Below are positions 45,884-59,000 of a stretch of DNA of 64,000 nucleotides, one piece after another. This stretch comes from Ophiura sarsii (lineage: Eukaryota > Echinodermata > Ophiuroidea > Amphilepidida > Ophiuridae). The stretch covers positions 83,272,761 to 83,336,760 of the forward strand of contig CM069441.1 of the NCBI GenBank assembly GCA_035610835.1. Direction: 5' to 3'. The notes beneath the pieces are model-generated. The model was not told where the DNA came from. It saw only the letters and a list, made by a program, of their open reading frames with translations, and did no database searches. Numbering within the stretch: position 1 is the stretch's first letter; every line of letters begins with the position of its first letter. Position numbers and translations under genes: made by a program.

Positions 45884-47000
45884 TGTAAATCTACAGCGCC
45901 CCCAAACCTATGCTGACTAACAATTCCGTTAAACCTGGTTAAACATTGTTAAACGCATTAAACGCCGGTCACCGACGCATTCCAGACGATTATCATAATT
46001 TATTCAAAAGAACCGTTCTCGCTACGTACGTTAGTATACGACTTTCCTATCCCAAAGTTAATAGTATCCCTGATGAAGTCACCAACTACCATATTATATC
46101 AGTAACCTTATCAGCGCACAATATTATTACAAAACATTTTCACCGAAATTAAATTACTTACAAAGGATTCTTAAATTTTGCGAAAATGCCTTTGGCAGAG
46201 TCTTGCAACACGTTTGTCAGGAACACTCGGACACAAACAGCAAATGCATTGATAAGGCTATGGTGACCATATGATCATTCGGCAGACTTTTATATTTCTC
46301 TAGAAATGAACAAAATGAACCTAATACAACGAGGATACCTGACATGTAGCCTATGACACGTAATAAATGTTAGGACATATTTGGACATTTTACTCAACTG
46401 AAGTGATCCGGTTGGAACCAAGAGACTTGTAACGACCAGTCGCGACTTTTGGTATGTTGCTGACGATGAATTAGAATGATTATTTGGAATCACAAATAAC
46501 GCCGCACGGATCAATCGCCTTTTTATATATACTATCGCGATCGCCCATGCGCACTGAAGCAAACATCGTCTCTCATCCAAATCTCAACCAAGCGAGTAAA
46601 TCAAATGCGGAACATCTGTAACATTTTAGATAGGCCTACACTAAGAGAAATATTGTATTGACTTGAGTTTCATTCACACATTTTTGAAACACCTAGATAC
46701 CCAAGTTCAATTCCACGGGGTCAAAGTACATAATTCCAAATAGAAATACCTGTGAATTTGGACTCCATAAATACGACATAGTATGGCTACCATAAAATGG
46801 TAAACAGATCGAGAAAAAGAGCGTATCTTTGCTTGTTTTACCTATTACGTTAAATATAATATAAGCAATTATTTTCGAAACTACAAACCACAGTTGAACA
46901 TAAATTACGTACTTGTACTTGTCGTAACAGGTGGTCATATTGATATCAATGAGTTGGAACTACCAGCAACTTTATTTTGAATCGCTTAGAATTTACAAAC
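45884..47000 (+). promoter_or_regulatory. Upstream region of UNC93A-like copy 3
   Basis: 46265-46680 matches 32180-33080 and, in part, 52565-52740 (ACTGAAGCAAACA, AAATGCGGAACAT, TTGACTTGAGTTTC). 46700-47000 matches 35670-35975. Conservation among three copies marks the segment as the likely promoter/5' UTR region. No individual transcription factor site was assigned. Confidence 0.5.
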
Positions 47001-50000
47001 ATGGCCGATGACTCTATGCGCAGTGGTAATGACGTTTCAGAAGACGCGATTAATCATCAGGAAAATGGTGAAGAAACGTCACCTCTGCTTAACACAAGCA
47101 AGGCACAAAACGCCGATAACTCTACAAATGGGTCTCAGCCATTCAGCAAACAACGACATTGGAAAAACATAGTTGTTCTTGCTGTGGCCTTCATGGTACT
47201 GTTTACAGCGTACGGATCCCTTCAGAACTTACAGAGTAGTTTGAATTATCAAGCTGGGCTTGGGGTTGTATCTCTCAGTATCATTTACGGTTGTTTGATG
47301 ATTTCTTGTTTAGTTACTCCAGTAATTATCAGAACTTTAGGCATCAAGTGGACCATAGCGCTATGCATCTTTTTCTATTCATTCTATACCGCGGCTAATT
47401 TCTATCCAGAGTTCTACACACTTATTCCAACAGCTGCTGTACTAGGTTTCTCAGCTGGTCCATTGTGGGCGGCACAAGGAACCTACCTTACGACTCTTGC
47501 GATAAGTCTTGCAGACGTGTCGAACGAAGTTCAAGAGACAATTATCAACCGATTCAACGGTGTGTTTTTTTGCTTTTATAACGCCAGTCAAATATGGGGA
47601 AATATGATCTCGTCCATCATATTTTCAGTGAATTCAACTATTGATCATCTTAACGAAACAGATCTTTGGAAATGTGGCCGCAATGGAACGGGTAAGGAAG
47701 CCGTGAACCTCGACGACCCTGGAGAAAAGAAAACGTATCTTCTTTTGAGTCTTTACCTCGTGTTCGGCATACTGGGTGCAATGGTAGCGGGTATATTCCT
47801 GGATAACATTCGATCCAACGCTGCAAGTTCTACAAACAACAAGTCGCTTTCAAGTCACCTATTTGAGGTGATCAATTTGATGCGCACTCCTGACGTTGGA
47901 CTGCTGATCCCCCTCATGATATTTTGTGGCGTTGAGCAAGCATACATATTTGGAGATTTTACTAAGGTAACGTTTCGTACCTAAATCTTTGAGTGTATAA
48001 GTAAATGTATGAACACAAATTTGGGTAAAGGTTTTACATAATGTGGTATGAGTATTGACAATCGTCGTTCCTATACGACAGACATTTTTGCAATTCGATC
48101 ATCAGTTGTAACACCGCTAAATCGAACTGTTAGTTGCTTTGACACATTTGTGGCACACGTTTGGTGATTATTATAAACATTTCTTTGTAACCATTATGAT
48201 CTTCGAGAGGAGCTTCATTTTTTTGCCAGTTTAGAGTCTCGTTAGGACATCAGTGGACAATTGGGACCAGGATGTCAATGTTCTTGAACCTAATTTCTGT
48301 TAATACACATGGTCCTCCCCTACGTCAATTCCTTAGCTATAAGAAATCACTGCCGTTTTAAACCCTTTGTTTTTCAATGTTATTATTTCAGTCATTTGTG
48401 ACTTGTACAATTGGCGTCCAATCGGTAGGCTATGTCATGATTGCATTTGGAGTAGCCGACGCCCTATCTTCCATTAGTATTGGCCGTTTGGAAGCCATTA
48501 TCGGCCGACAATTAATTTTTACGGCAGGTGCGTTGGTCAACCTGGCGTTAATTATGTGGATGCTGTTCTGGAAGGCGTCTGAAAACGCTCAACAAGAGTA
48601 CCAGTTATTTCTGATGGCTATGGGTTGGGGATTTTCAGATGCTGTTTGGAATACCCAAATATCTTGTAAGTTTTTGTACACCGTCCGTGACAGTTAGGAC
48701 ATTGGATTTAATGGAAATTAGATATGTATGCAAAAATTTTGCCTAGTATACTACGTGCATGATTCGTGTAAATGTTTTGTACACGATTTGTTTTCTACGC
48801 ATTTCATTTAGACCTACAACTTCGAAATCAGTCAGAATCTGGAGATACACTTTTATACATAATGACTGGTTTAATGGTTGCTATCTACTGAATATAGGCT
48901 TCAGATAAACTTATTGTTATGTTACATAATGACTTCTAATGGCTGGTATCTACGGAAGTTAGCACGCAGATACAGTCATACACTTACTGTTACATAATGA
49001 CTGCGTTAATGGTTGCTATCTACTGACGATAGCACTCAGTTACACGAATTGTTGCATAATGACTGCTTAAATAATTGCTATCTACTGAAGATAGCACTCA
49101 GATACACCTACTGCTACATGACTGGTAGTGCTCAGGAACACATGGTGTTAAATTATTACTACTGTTATGGTTGCTATCTATACTAACGATAGCACTCATA
49201 TACACTTACTGTTACATGATGACTGTTTTAATGGTTGCTATCTTCTGAAGATAGCATTCAGGCACACTTACTGTTACATAATGACTATTTTAATGACTGC
49301 TATCTACTGAAGATAACACTTGGATACACCAATTGTTACATGAGTGGTAGGTCTCAGATACACTTAGTGTTACATAATGACTACAGTAGGGTTAATATCT
49401 ACTCAAAATAGCATTTATATACACTCACTGTTGCATAATGACTGCTTTAATGGTTGCTATCTACTGAAGATAGCACTCAGATACAGTCATATACTTGCTG
49501 CTAACATAGCGACTTCTTTAATGGTTGCTATTTACTGAAGATAGCAATCAGATACACTACTGTTACATGATGACTATTTTAATGGTTGCTATCTTCTGAA
49601 GATAGCACTCAGACACACTTACTGTTACATATAATGACTATTTTAATGACTGCTATCTACTGAAGATAACACTTGGATACACTTACTGTTACCTAATGAC
49701 TGCTCTAGTGGCTGATCTATTGAAGATAGCACTCAGATGCACTTACTGTTACTTGATGACTGTTTCAGTGGCCGTTATCTATACTGAAGATAGCTCTCAG
49801 ATACAATAACAGATACACAATGACTGTTTTAATAGCTGATATCTACTGAAGATATCACTCAGATACATTTACTATCTATCGAAAATACACTGTTAATCCG
49901 GTTGCGTAAAAAAAACGTTACACAACAACACTGTTTAATATGTGAGCCTAGCAACCGGTTGTTTAAAAAATAAATAAAAAACTTGTTTAAAATGTTGCAC

Positions 50001-50573
50001 AACCTTTTTACTGTTACATAATGACTGTTTATATGGTTGCTATCTTCTGAAGATAGCACTCGTATCACGTACATATAGTCGCCCAACTTCAGTGCACCCC
50101 AATAATTCCAATGAACATAAATCACATGGCAGTACTTTGTAGAGCCTCCTGCCTGGCAGGAAGAGCGAATCATATCTCCCTCCTAAACACTGCCTTCTAA
50201 TATCTAACAGTGTTCCTGATTGGTTAATAACAAACTAGATTAATCTGAATACCCAATTAAAATACAGCACCGTCACACAACCTTCACATTCCCAGTGCCT
50301 ATTACGTTTTTAACAAATCCGCATCTATCATCTTTTTTGTTTACAGCTATTCTCGGAGTGCTTCTCCCGCGATCACAGGAAGCAGCCTTTGCTAACTTCC
50401 AGTTTTGGCAATCAGCGGGTTTTGTGTTGTTTGTAAGCATCAGCGTATCCGACAATGTATTTGTTTATCACAAACTTTACACGCAATTAGGATTGGTCAT
50501 CTTCTCCATGCTACTGTACTACATCTTAGAATGGGTTATTCGGCGACGTGCCCATGGAAAAACGACATTGTAA
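47001..50573 (+). CDS. UNC93A-like multi-pass membrane protein, copy 3
   Basis: Exons: 47001-47966, 48392-48665 and 50347-50573, phases 0 and 1, 488 residues. The ATG at 47001 (ACAAACATGG) is shared with copy 4 and with the out-of-frame first ATG of copy 2. The N-tail (residues 1-52) is acidic and contains ETSPLL at 25-30, which fits the [DE]XXXL[LI] endosomal/lysosomal sorting pattern. NLQSSLN is at 76-82; TM segments lie at about 55-73, 86-112, 117-134, 137-158, 184-208, 246-268 and 299-316, with the rest in exons 2 and 3. Sequons N211, N218 and N228 lie in the loop after the fifth membrane segment. Exon 3 ends RRRAHGKTTL. AATAAA at 50728-50733, 155 bp past the stop, is a candidate polyadenylation signal. 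The sequence downstream of the stop diverges within about 40 bp from the shared 3' flank of copies 2 and 4. Role as for the UNC93 family generally; no substrate can be inferred. Confidence 0.95.
48843..50070. repeat. 62-bp hairpin minisatellite in intron 2 of copy 3
   Basis: Same unit as in copies 2 and 4. It has about 18 units and is the least interrupted of the three arrays. One small MITE (49887-50008) interrupts it. Confidence 0.92.
49887..50008. mobile_element. CACTGT-ended MITE in intron 2 of copy 3
   Basis: It shares ACGTTACACAACAACA and GAGCCTAGCAACCGGTTG-type phrases with 22337-22590. It replaces part of one minisatellite unit; the corresponding position in copies 2 and 4 lacks it. 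Confidence 0.65.
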
Positions 50574-51550
50574 TTCGAGAATTTGTATATTGTGTATTGT
50601 TGGACACACTGGTAAAATGGTTTACAACAAGTTTTGCTATCATTATCAAACTGAACTCAAGTTAAATCACTTATTCATTGAGCAATAGCATCTATAACTG
50701 TTTATGCATATATAATTGTTTAGATTAAATAAAGTTAAATAAATCAAGAGATAAATGATAGATAAATAAATAGAAAAAAACTATAAACGCATGGGCCTTT
50801 ATAATTTATAAAAATTGACATAAAAATTATGTAACATTAATCCACCATCAAGTTTTAAAAAAAAGAAAAAAAAGAGAAGAATAACAAGGAATACACGGGG
50901 ACCGAATCCGTGTTTGCCGATTGCAAACGATATGGCCAACGTATGCACGCCACAGAGATCGATGACAGTAATTGTGATAGTTTTATTATTTAACCATTTA
51001 TCCATTTATTTATAACGAACGGATTTTTATCGTGCCATTTTTGTCACTTTATTCCATATTTGTATGTTACGCTCGCACAAATGTGTTCGTAATGTGATAC
51101 TCCTTATTTTTGAAAGAAAGGTAAAAAAACATTGATATTTTCGCGCACAAAAAATGGCGTCATTTATTCGGTGGTCTACAATCATTGCTCGACTGGACGT
51201 TGTGTGACGTGTTGCATTATTCATGTTATTCAAATTACTGCGTTTGGCCTAGCGACTAACGACACACATATTTATACAGACAAATTAATCGGATATAAAA
51301 AATGAAATAGCCTAGACATTGGCTCATTAAACACAAAAGGAACTCAGATTTTGTAATACTAAATACCCAAATATTTATCTCACAACGTAACTTCAGTCCT
51401 AAACATGCAACTCATAATGGAATGGCGATGAATATGATCATCCGTAACGTGATCGCGCGGTAGATCGCGGTGCACTTCGAATCGATCTGTTATACTTCTC
51501 AGTCGCTCATCGCCAACGCTGTACATATTGCTTCATGCGCTGTCCCAACG
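50574..51550. other. 3' flank of copy 3, unlike that of copies 2 and 4
   Basis: About 40 bp after the stop still match the other copies, then the sequence is unique. AATAAA at 50728 could be used for polyadenylation. No other gene is seen. Confidence 0.5.
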
Positions 51551-51826
51551 CAGATGATGACGGACACGAACAGCCGTACATTTTGAATTTCCGTTGGTTT
51601 CCATGTAACAATGGATTTTGATTACATGACCCCCATAAAATTCGTTGGAACTATATAAATTATGTCATCCTAAAACCGCTGGAGTTGGATAACCAACTCC
51701 AGTGTCATTATCATTTTTTGAATTTAATCCGTTGTTAAGCGTTCGTCCCATTCACTTGATCACGTAACCTCGTACGCATAATTTACCATTGAATATTCGA
51801 AATGCGCCCGTGTCCGGCATCGTCTG
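51551..51826. mobile_element. 276-bp hAT-like MITE with 8-bp target duplication
   Basis: The left end is CAGATGATGACGGACACGA and the right end is the inverse of CAGACGATGCCGGACACGG. TCCCAACG is duplicated at 51543-51550 and 51827-51834. CAG...CTG ends plus an 8-bp duplication fit hAT. It contains the perfect palindrome CTGGAGTTGGAT plus its complement near 51671-51694. Confidence 0.85.
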
Positions 51827-51834
51827 TCCCAACG

Positions 51835-53057
51835 CTGTCGTTAGAGAACAATAGAAAAGTCCCTTCTACTCTCCAGAGGGCGTTATCTGCGACCGTATGG
51901 CAGGGTTCACGGAGTCAAGGCAAGGTTAATCATTTCAAATATGCAACTCCTCAGCCAGTAGGGAGGTCACGCTGCATGTCATATTTTGTTATACGCAAGA
52001 AAACAATGGAGTCTTAGTGACTGCAATATTTGCTAGAAATAGCTTCGGAAAATGGTCTATTTGGGCATCTCAAAAACTAAGAAACGTGTTAAAAATCATG
52101 TAGAATTTTAGAGGAGGGTCAATAACATCTGCAGAACGGTAAAATGTATAGTTTTAAACACGTTTGGTGACCAAATTTATGTCGTACAATGTCGGAAAAT
52201 TCATGTTTTGAAAATCCGTGGTCTTCAAAATTACAGAAATCCTAACTCATTCTAAACCTCACCAAATCATGAAATGAACCCTCGTCTACAAAAAAATCCA
52301 TGTACGTATTGCTCTATCTGCTTGGAGATAGCGAAGACCACGGAAACCTCATAGCTTTATACCACGGAATGAAATCTGCCATAGACATTACATGGCGAAA
52401 ATCGTACAGATTTGCACTGCAGACCTCTGTGTAGGGAGTGTTGACAATAGCATGACAATAGCAAGGTCGTTTGACTATTGTGTTTGTGCATGTTTGTGAC
52501 GACTGACCCCGTTTAACAATCTTCATAGCTTTCATACAGGGCTTGAGTGACCTAACTATTTATTGACTGTCCTTGGAACGAATCGATCGCCTTTGTATGC
52601 TGTGTCGCCCATTACATTGCGCACTGAAGCAAACACCGTCTCTCAACCAAACAACCAAGCGAGTAAATCAAATGCGGAACATTACGTAACATTTGAGAGG
52701 TACACTATAAGAAACGGAATTGACTTGAGTTTCTTTCAACAGTGAATTTTGAAACACCTATAGATACCTAAGTTAGATTCCACGAGGTCATATGTAGTAT
52801 GTAATTCCACTCCGTAAATACGACGTAGTGTGGCCACCATAAACTGTAACAGGACGGGGAAATGAGCATTTTTGCTTGTTCCGTTAAATATTTAAGCAAT
52901 GATCTTTAAGAAGTTGACCATAAATTATGAACATGTACTTCAGGCGTCAACATTCGAGTACTGCAACATTCTTATCGTTAACATGTAGTGGTCATTGGTC
53001 AATGAGTTACAACTACCAGCAACTTTATTTTAAATCACCGTACAATAATTTACAAAC
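51835..53057 (+). promoter_or_regulatory. Upstream region of UNC93A-like copy 4
   Basis: 51835-52560 is unique, with no credible gene. 52565-53057 resembles the flanks of copies 2 and 3 with more indels; an extra 40-50 bp segment lies near 52930-52985. The CAGCAACTTTATTTT block near the ATG is kept. Confidence 0.45.
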
Positions 53058-56000
53058 ATGGCCGATGACTCTAAGCGCAGTGGTAATGACGGTGCAGAAG
53101 ATGAAGAGGGTAATCATCAGGAAAATAATGATGACAATTCACCTCTGCTAAACACAACAAGCAAGGCACAACATTCCGATAACTCCACAAATGGGTCCCA
53201 GCTATTTAGCAAACAACGACATTGGAAAAACCTAATTGTTCTTGCCGTGGCCTTCATGGTAATGTTTACAGCGTACGATTCACTTCAGAACTTACAGAGT
53301 AGTTTGAATTATCAAGCTAGGATTGGGGTTGCTTCTCTCGGTGTCATTTACGGATGTTTGATGATTTCTTGTTTAATTACTCCAGTAATTATCAGAACTT
53401 TAGGCACCAAGTGGACCATAGCGCTATGCATCTTTTTCTATTCATTCTATACCGCGGCTAATTTCTATCCAGAATTTTACACACTTATTCCAACAGCTGC
53501 TGTACTAGGTTTTTCAGCTGGTCCATTATGGTCGGCACAAGGAACCTACCTTACGACTCTTGCGATAAGTCTAGCAGACGTGTCCAACGAAGTTCAAGAG
53601 ACAATTATCAACCGATTCAACGGTGTGTTTTTTTGCTTTTATAACGCCAGCCAAATATGGGGAAATATGATCTCGTCCATCATATTTTCAGTGAATTCAA
53701 CTATTGATCATCTTAACGAAACAGATCTTTGGAAATGTGGCCGCAATGGAACGGGTAAGGAAGCCGTGAACCTCGACGATCCTGGAGAAAAGAAAACGTA
53801 TCTTCTTTTGAGTCTTTACCTCGTATTCGGCATACTGGGTGCAATGGTAGCGGGTATATTCCTGGATAACATTCGATCCAACGCTGCAAGTTCTACAAAC
53901 AACAAGTCGCTTTCAAGTCACCTATTTGAGGTGATCAATTTGATGCGCACTCCTGACGTTGGACTGCTGATCCCCCTCATGATATTTTGTGGCGTTGAGC
54001 AAGCATACATATTTGGAGATTTTACTAAGGTAACGATCCCGGGGTAACGATTCGTACCTAAATCTTTGAGTGTATAAGTAAATGTATGAACACAAATTTG
54101 GGTAAAGGTTTTACATAATGTGGTATGAGTATAATTGACAATCGTCGTTCCTATACGACAGACATTTTTGCAATTCGATCATCAGTTGTAACACCGCTAA
54201 ATCGAACTGTTTTAGTTGCTTTGACACATTTGTGGCACACGTTTGTTTAGTGATTATTATAAACATTTCTTTGTAACCGTTATGATCTTCGACAGGAGCT
54301 TCATTTTTTTGCCAGTTTAGAGTCTCGTTAGGACATCAATGGCCAATTGGGATGAGGATGTCAATGTTCTTGAACCTAATTTCTGTTACTACACATGGTC
54401 CTCCCCTACGTCAATTCCTTTGCTATAAGAAATCACTGCCGTTTTAAACCCTTTGTTTTTCAATGTTATTATTTCAGTCATTTGTGACTTGTACAATTGG
54501 CGTCCAATCGGTAGGCTATGTCATGATTGCATTTGGAGTAGCCGACGCACTATCTTCCATTAGTATTGGCCGTTTGGAAGCCATTATCGGCCGACAATTA
54601 ATTTTCACGGCAGGTGCGTTGGTCAACCTGGTGTTAATTCTGTGGATGCTGTTCTGGAAGGCGTCTGAAAACGCTCAACAAGAGTACCAGTTATTTCTGA
54701 TGGCTATGGGTTGGGGATTTTCAGATGCGGTTTGGAATACCCAAATATCTTGTAAGTTTTTGTACATTGTCCGTGACAGTTAGGACAATGGATTTAATGG
54801 AAATTAGATATGTATGCACAACTTTTGCCTATTATACTACGTGCATGATTCGTGTAAATTTTTTGTACACGATTTGTTTTCGGCGCATTCCATTTAGGCC
54901 TACAACTTCGAAATCAGTCAGAATGTGGAGATACACTTTGACATAATGACTGCTTTTAATGGTTGCTATCTACTAAATATAGCACTCAGATACACTTATT
55001 GTTATGTTACATAATGACTTTTAATGGCTGGTATCTACGGAAGTTAGCACGCAGATACAGTTATACACTTACTGTTACATAATGACTGCGTTAATGGTTG
55101 CTATACTAACGATAGCACTCAGTTACACCATGGCAGGTAATTACCTGCCATGGTTACACGAACTGTTGCATAATGACTGCTTATAGCACTCAGATACACC
55201 TACTGCTACGTGACTAGTACTCTGGAATGGTGTTAAATGATGACTACTGTAATGGTTGCTATCTACTGAAGATAGCACTCAGATACACTTACTGTTACAT
55301 AATGACTTCTAATGGCTGGTATATACGGAAGTTAGCACTCAGATACAGTTATACACTAACTGTTACATAATGACTGCTTTAATGGTTGCTATCTACTGAC
55401 GATAGCACTCATATATACTAACTGTTACACCTTATGACTGCTTTAGTGGCTGCTCTACTGAAGATAGCACGTGGATACACTTAATGTTACATAATGATTG
55501 TTATATGGCTGTTATCTAATGAAGATAGCACTCAGATATGCTTACTGTTACATAATGACTTTTTAATGGATGCTATCTACTGAAGATAGCACTCAAACAT
55601 ATACACTTACCGTTATCTAATGACTGCAGCTTTAGTGGCTGATCTACTGAAGATAGCACTCTGATGCACTTACTGTTGCAAGATGACTGCTTCAGTCTCC
55701 TATTACTAAATATAGCACTCGGATACAATTACTGTTGACTGCTTTAATGGTTGCTATCTACTGAATATAGCAGATACACCATGGCAGGTAATTACCTGCC
55801 ATGGTTACACGAACTGTTGCATAATGACTGCTTATAGCACTCAGATACACCTACTGCTACATGACTGGTAGTGCTCAGGAATGGTGTTAAATTATTACTA
55901 CTGTAATGGTTGCTATCTACTGAAGATAGCACTCAGATACACTTACTGTTACATAATGACTTCTAATGGCAGGTATTTACTGAAGATACCACTCAGATGC

Positions 56001-59000
56001 AGTCATACACTTACTGTTACATAATGACTGCTTCAATGGTTGCTATCTACTGAAGATAGCACTCAGATACACTACTGGTACATGATGACTGTTTAATGGT
56101 TGCTATCTCCTGAAGATAGCACTCAGACACACTTACTGTTACATAATGCCAGTTTTAATGACTGTTATCTATATACTGAAAATAACAATTGGATACACTT
56201 ACTGTTACCGAATGACTGCTCTAGTGGCTAATCTACTGAAGATAGCGCTCAGATGCACTAACTGGGCGGGTTCAAGAAAAATGGCACCAAAGTGGGAAAT
56301 TTTGTCGAAAATTTCAAACACGATATCTGTTCATTTTTTTGCTGTTTTTGTGATGTTAGGGTGTCAAAGTTGATAAAATAACTTGAGGGGCATTCCAAAA
56401 AATCCAATTAACTTCTTTTTTTGCATCTTCAGCACAGAAAATGCTCAAAAAAACACTTACTGTATGTTCTTTGGTTATCTTTAAGTAATTGTCTTTATAA
56501 ACACTACTTTTAAGGTTCAAATGTAAGTAAGAAGATTGTTCATTAAAAAAAAACACCTTAACAATGTATTTACAACACAAAAAGTGAAACAAATTCATTT
56601 TTTTGTATAAAACAACACTATTTTTTTCACTTCGAGGGCACAAAGTTTTTTCCCTTCAAAAACAAGTAGCAATAAGATTTAACAATAGCTTTATATCAAA
56701 CACCTTGCTGGTACAAAACTACACAGAAAGTTTCAAGTTCCTACTACAATCTATGGCAACATAGTATCACTTAGTGTGCCAGTAAAAACGCATATATATA
56801 TAATGTTACACTCCTGACAGAGCAATTCTACTTGAGGTGTCACATATTTTGAGAATCATAAAATGATTCCCAATATTTTTGAACTGATATTGAAGATTGC
56901 CCAATACATATTCCAATGGTTATCCGTCATCCACCATAAAAGTGGACAGTTTTTCATTTTTACCAAGAAGTTTTGAATTTACTCTGAAAAGTTACAGTGC
57001 CAAAAGTACATAGATTTAATAAACAAAGGAATTGAAAATCAGTTTTCTACAATTTAGTTTAAATATCTTGTTCATACAAAACCATGCTGAAAGAATTGAG
57101 TTTCTATTACTATCCACTGTGCGACAGTACAACATTAAAGAAGCACATACATTTGTACAATTTGGTGTTACACTCCTGACTTGGCAATATTGTTAATAAT
57201 ATACAACACTATGAAGATTATGAATATTGGTTCCCATTGTTTACAGTACCTTGAGAGGCATTAAGGTGTACATTGGAAGTATCTCAAACTATTCATGATC
57301 CAAATAGGATCACATTAAACTCCAAAATCACTTTCCCATTCTCATTTCAAAAACATTTGGACTTGAACCCATATTCATGAGTAATCATATTTGTCAAATT
57401 TAATTAAAAAAACAATAATAGTAAATGATTTCCCATTTACTAACACACTAACAATTCCAGAGAACAATAAAAAATCAAAACTGACATTATAAGTATGAGT
57501 ATATCTGCAGTAAAAACATTGACACATCTAACGTGAAATAATGTTACACTCCTGACAAACACTTATTTGCTCTCTGTAAGAAACACAAGTGACACAACAT
57601 ATTTTGTTTTGTTACATTTAGTTTATTTCATCCATGTACAACAACAAAACAATATTATTGCTTAAGTTCATGTGCTTCATAGTAAAAAAAAATTAAGATG
57701 AATGTCAATGTTACACTCCTGACATTCCTGGGTCATCACAATAAAATGCGTAATCGCAGATACTGAAATGCAATTATCACAAGTCAATTGGCCATTTAGT
57801 GAAAGGCAATAGAATACCAATTGAAAATATGCAAAAATGAATAGCAAGCCTTTTGTATATCTTGCTTACTTTGACCAATTTGTTTGGATTTGACCTGATT
57901 TTTCAGAAAACCAAACTATAATGATGTATTCATAATTTTAATAGACATTTAGCATCTAATGTTCTAAATGATTTGTTCTTAATAAAAGTTAACACTTCAA
58001 ATATTAAAAACATCCATGTTATGGGTCAGTAGGAACATTGATTTTTTTGTTCTGGCCTACTGAAATTACATGTCCAATTTTAATGTCCCACATAAACGTT
58101 ACACTCCTGACACTTTTTGGGGTCATAAATGGCAACAACAAAAAATCTGAAGTAGCTTCAGTTATTATTTTTTGGCACAAATAAGAGACAATAGTAGCAC
58201 ACATTTTAGAACAATTACCTATTCTGTAAATCATTTTGTATTAGTGATAGAAGGTAAAATGTGAATGGTGCCATTTTTTTTGAACCCGCCCAACTGTTAC
58301 TTGATGACTGTTTCAGTGGCCGCTAAATCTACTGAAGATAGCTCTCAGATACAATAACTGTTACATAATGACTGTTTTAATAGCTGATTTCTACTAAAGA
58401 TATCACTCAGATACACTTACTATATACCATAAATATAACACTGTACACTTACTGTTACATAATGACTGTTTTAATGGTTGCTATCTTCTGAATATAGCAC
58501 TCATATCACGTACATATACATGTATATAGTCGCCCAACTTCAGTGCACCCCAATAATTCCAATGAACATAAATCACATGGCAGTACTTTGTAGAGCCTCC
58601 TGCCTGGCAGGAAGAGTGATTCATGTCTCCCTCCTAAAATCTGCCTTCTTATCTAACAGTGTTCCTGATTGGTTAATAACAAAATAGATAAATCTGAATA
58701 CCCAATTAAAATACAGCACCGTCACACAACCTTCACATTCACAGTGCCTATTACCTTTTTAACAAATCTTTTTTATTTACAGCTATTCTCGGAGTGCTTC
58801 TCCCGCGATCGCAAGAAGCAGCCTTTGCTAACTTCCAGTTTTGGCAATCAGCGGGTTTTGTATTGTTTGTAAGCATCAGCGTATCCGACAATGTATTCGT
58901 GTTTCACAAACTTTACACTCAATTCGGATTGGTCATCTTCGCAATGCTACTGTACTACATCTTAGAATGGGTTATTCGGCGACGTGCCCATGGAAAAACG

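Larger units (their letters stand above)
54935..58510. repeat. 62-bp hairpin minisatellite in intron 2 of copy 4
   Basis: Same unit family as in copies 2 and 3, at 54935-56263 and 58292-58510 on either side of the 2-kb TIR element. A block starting at the 26-bp palindrome repeats with a period of 651 bp (55128 and 55779), indicating higher-order expansion. Confidence 0.92.

Noticed and set aside
56356..56643. 95-codon minus-strand frame inside the 2-kb TIR element as a possible transposase
   Set aside because: It lacks recognisable transposase motifs and is short. The element is better described as non-autonomous.
37850..58510. CRISPR-like appearance of regularly spaced hairpin units
   Set aside because: There are no unique spacers or cas genes. 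The array is a degenerate intronic minisatellite in an animal gene.
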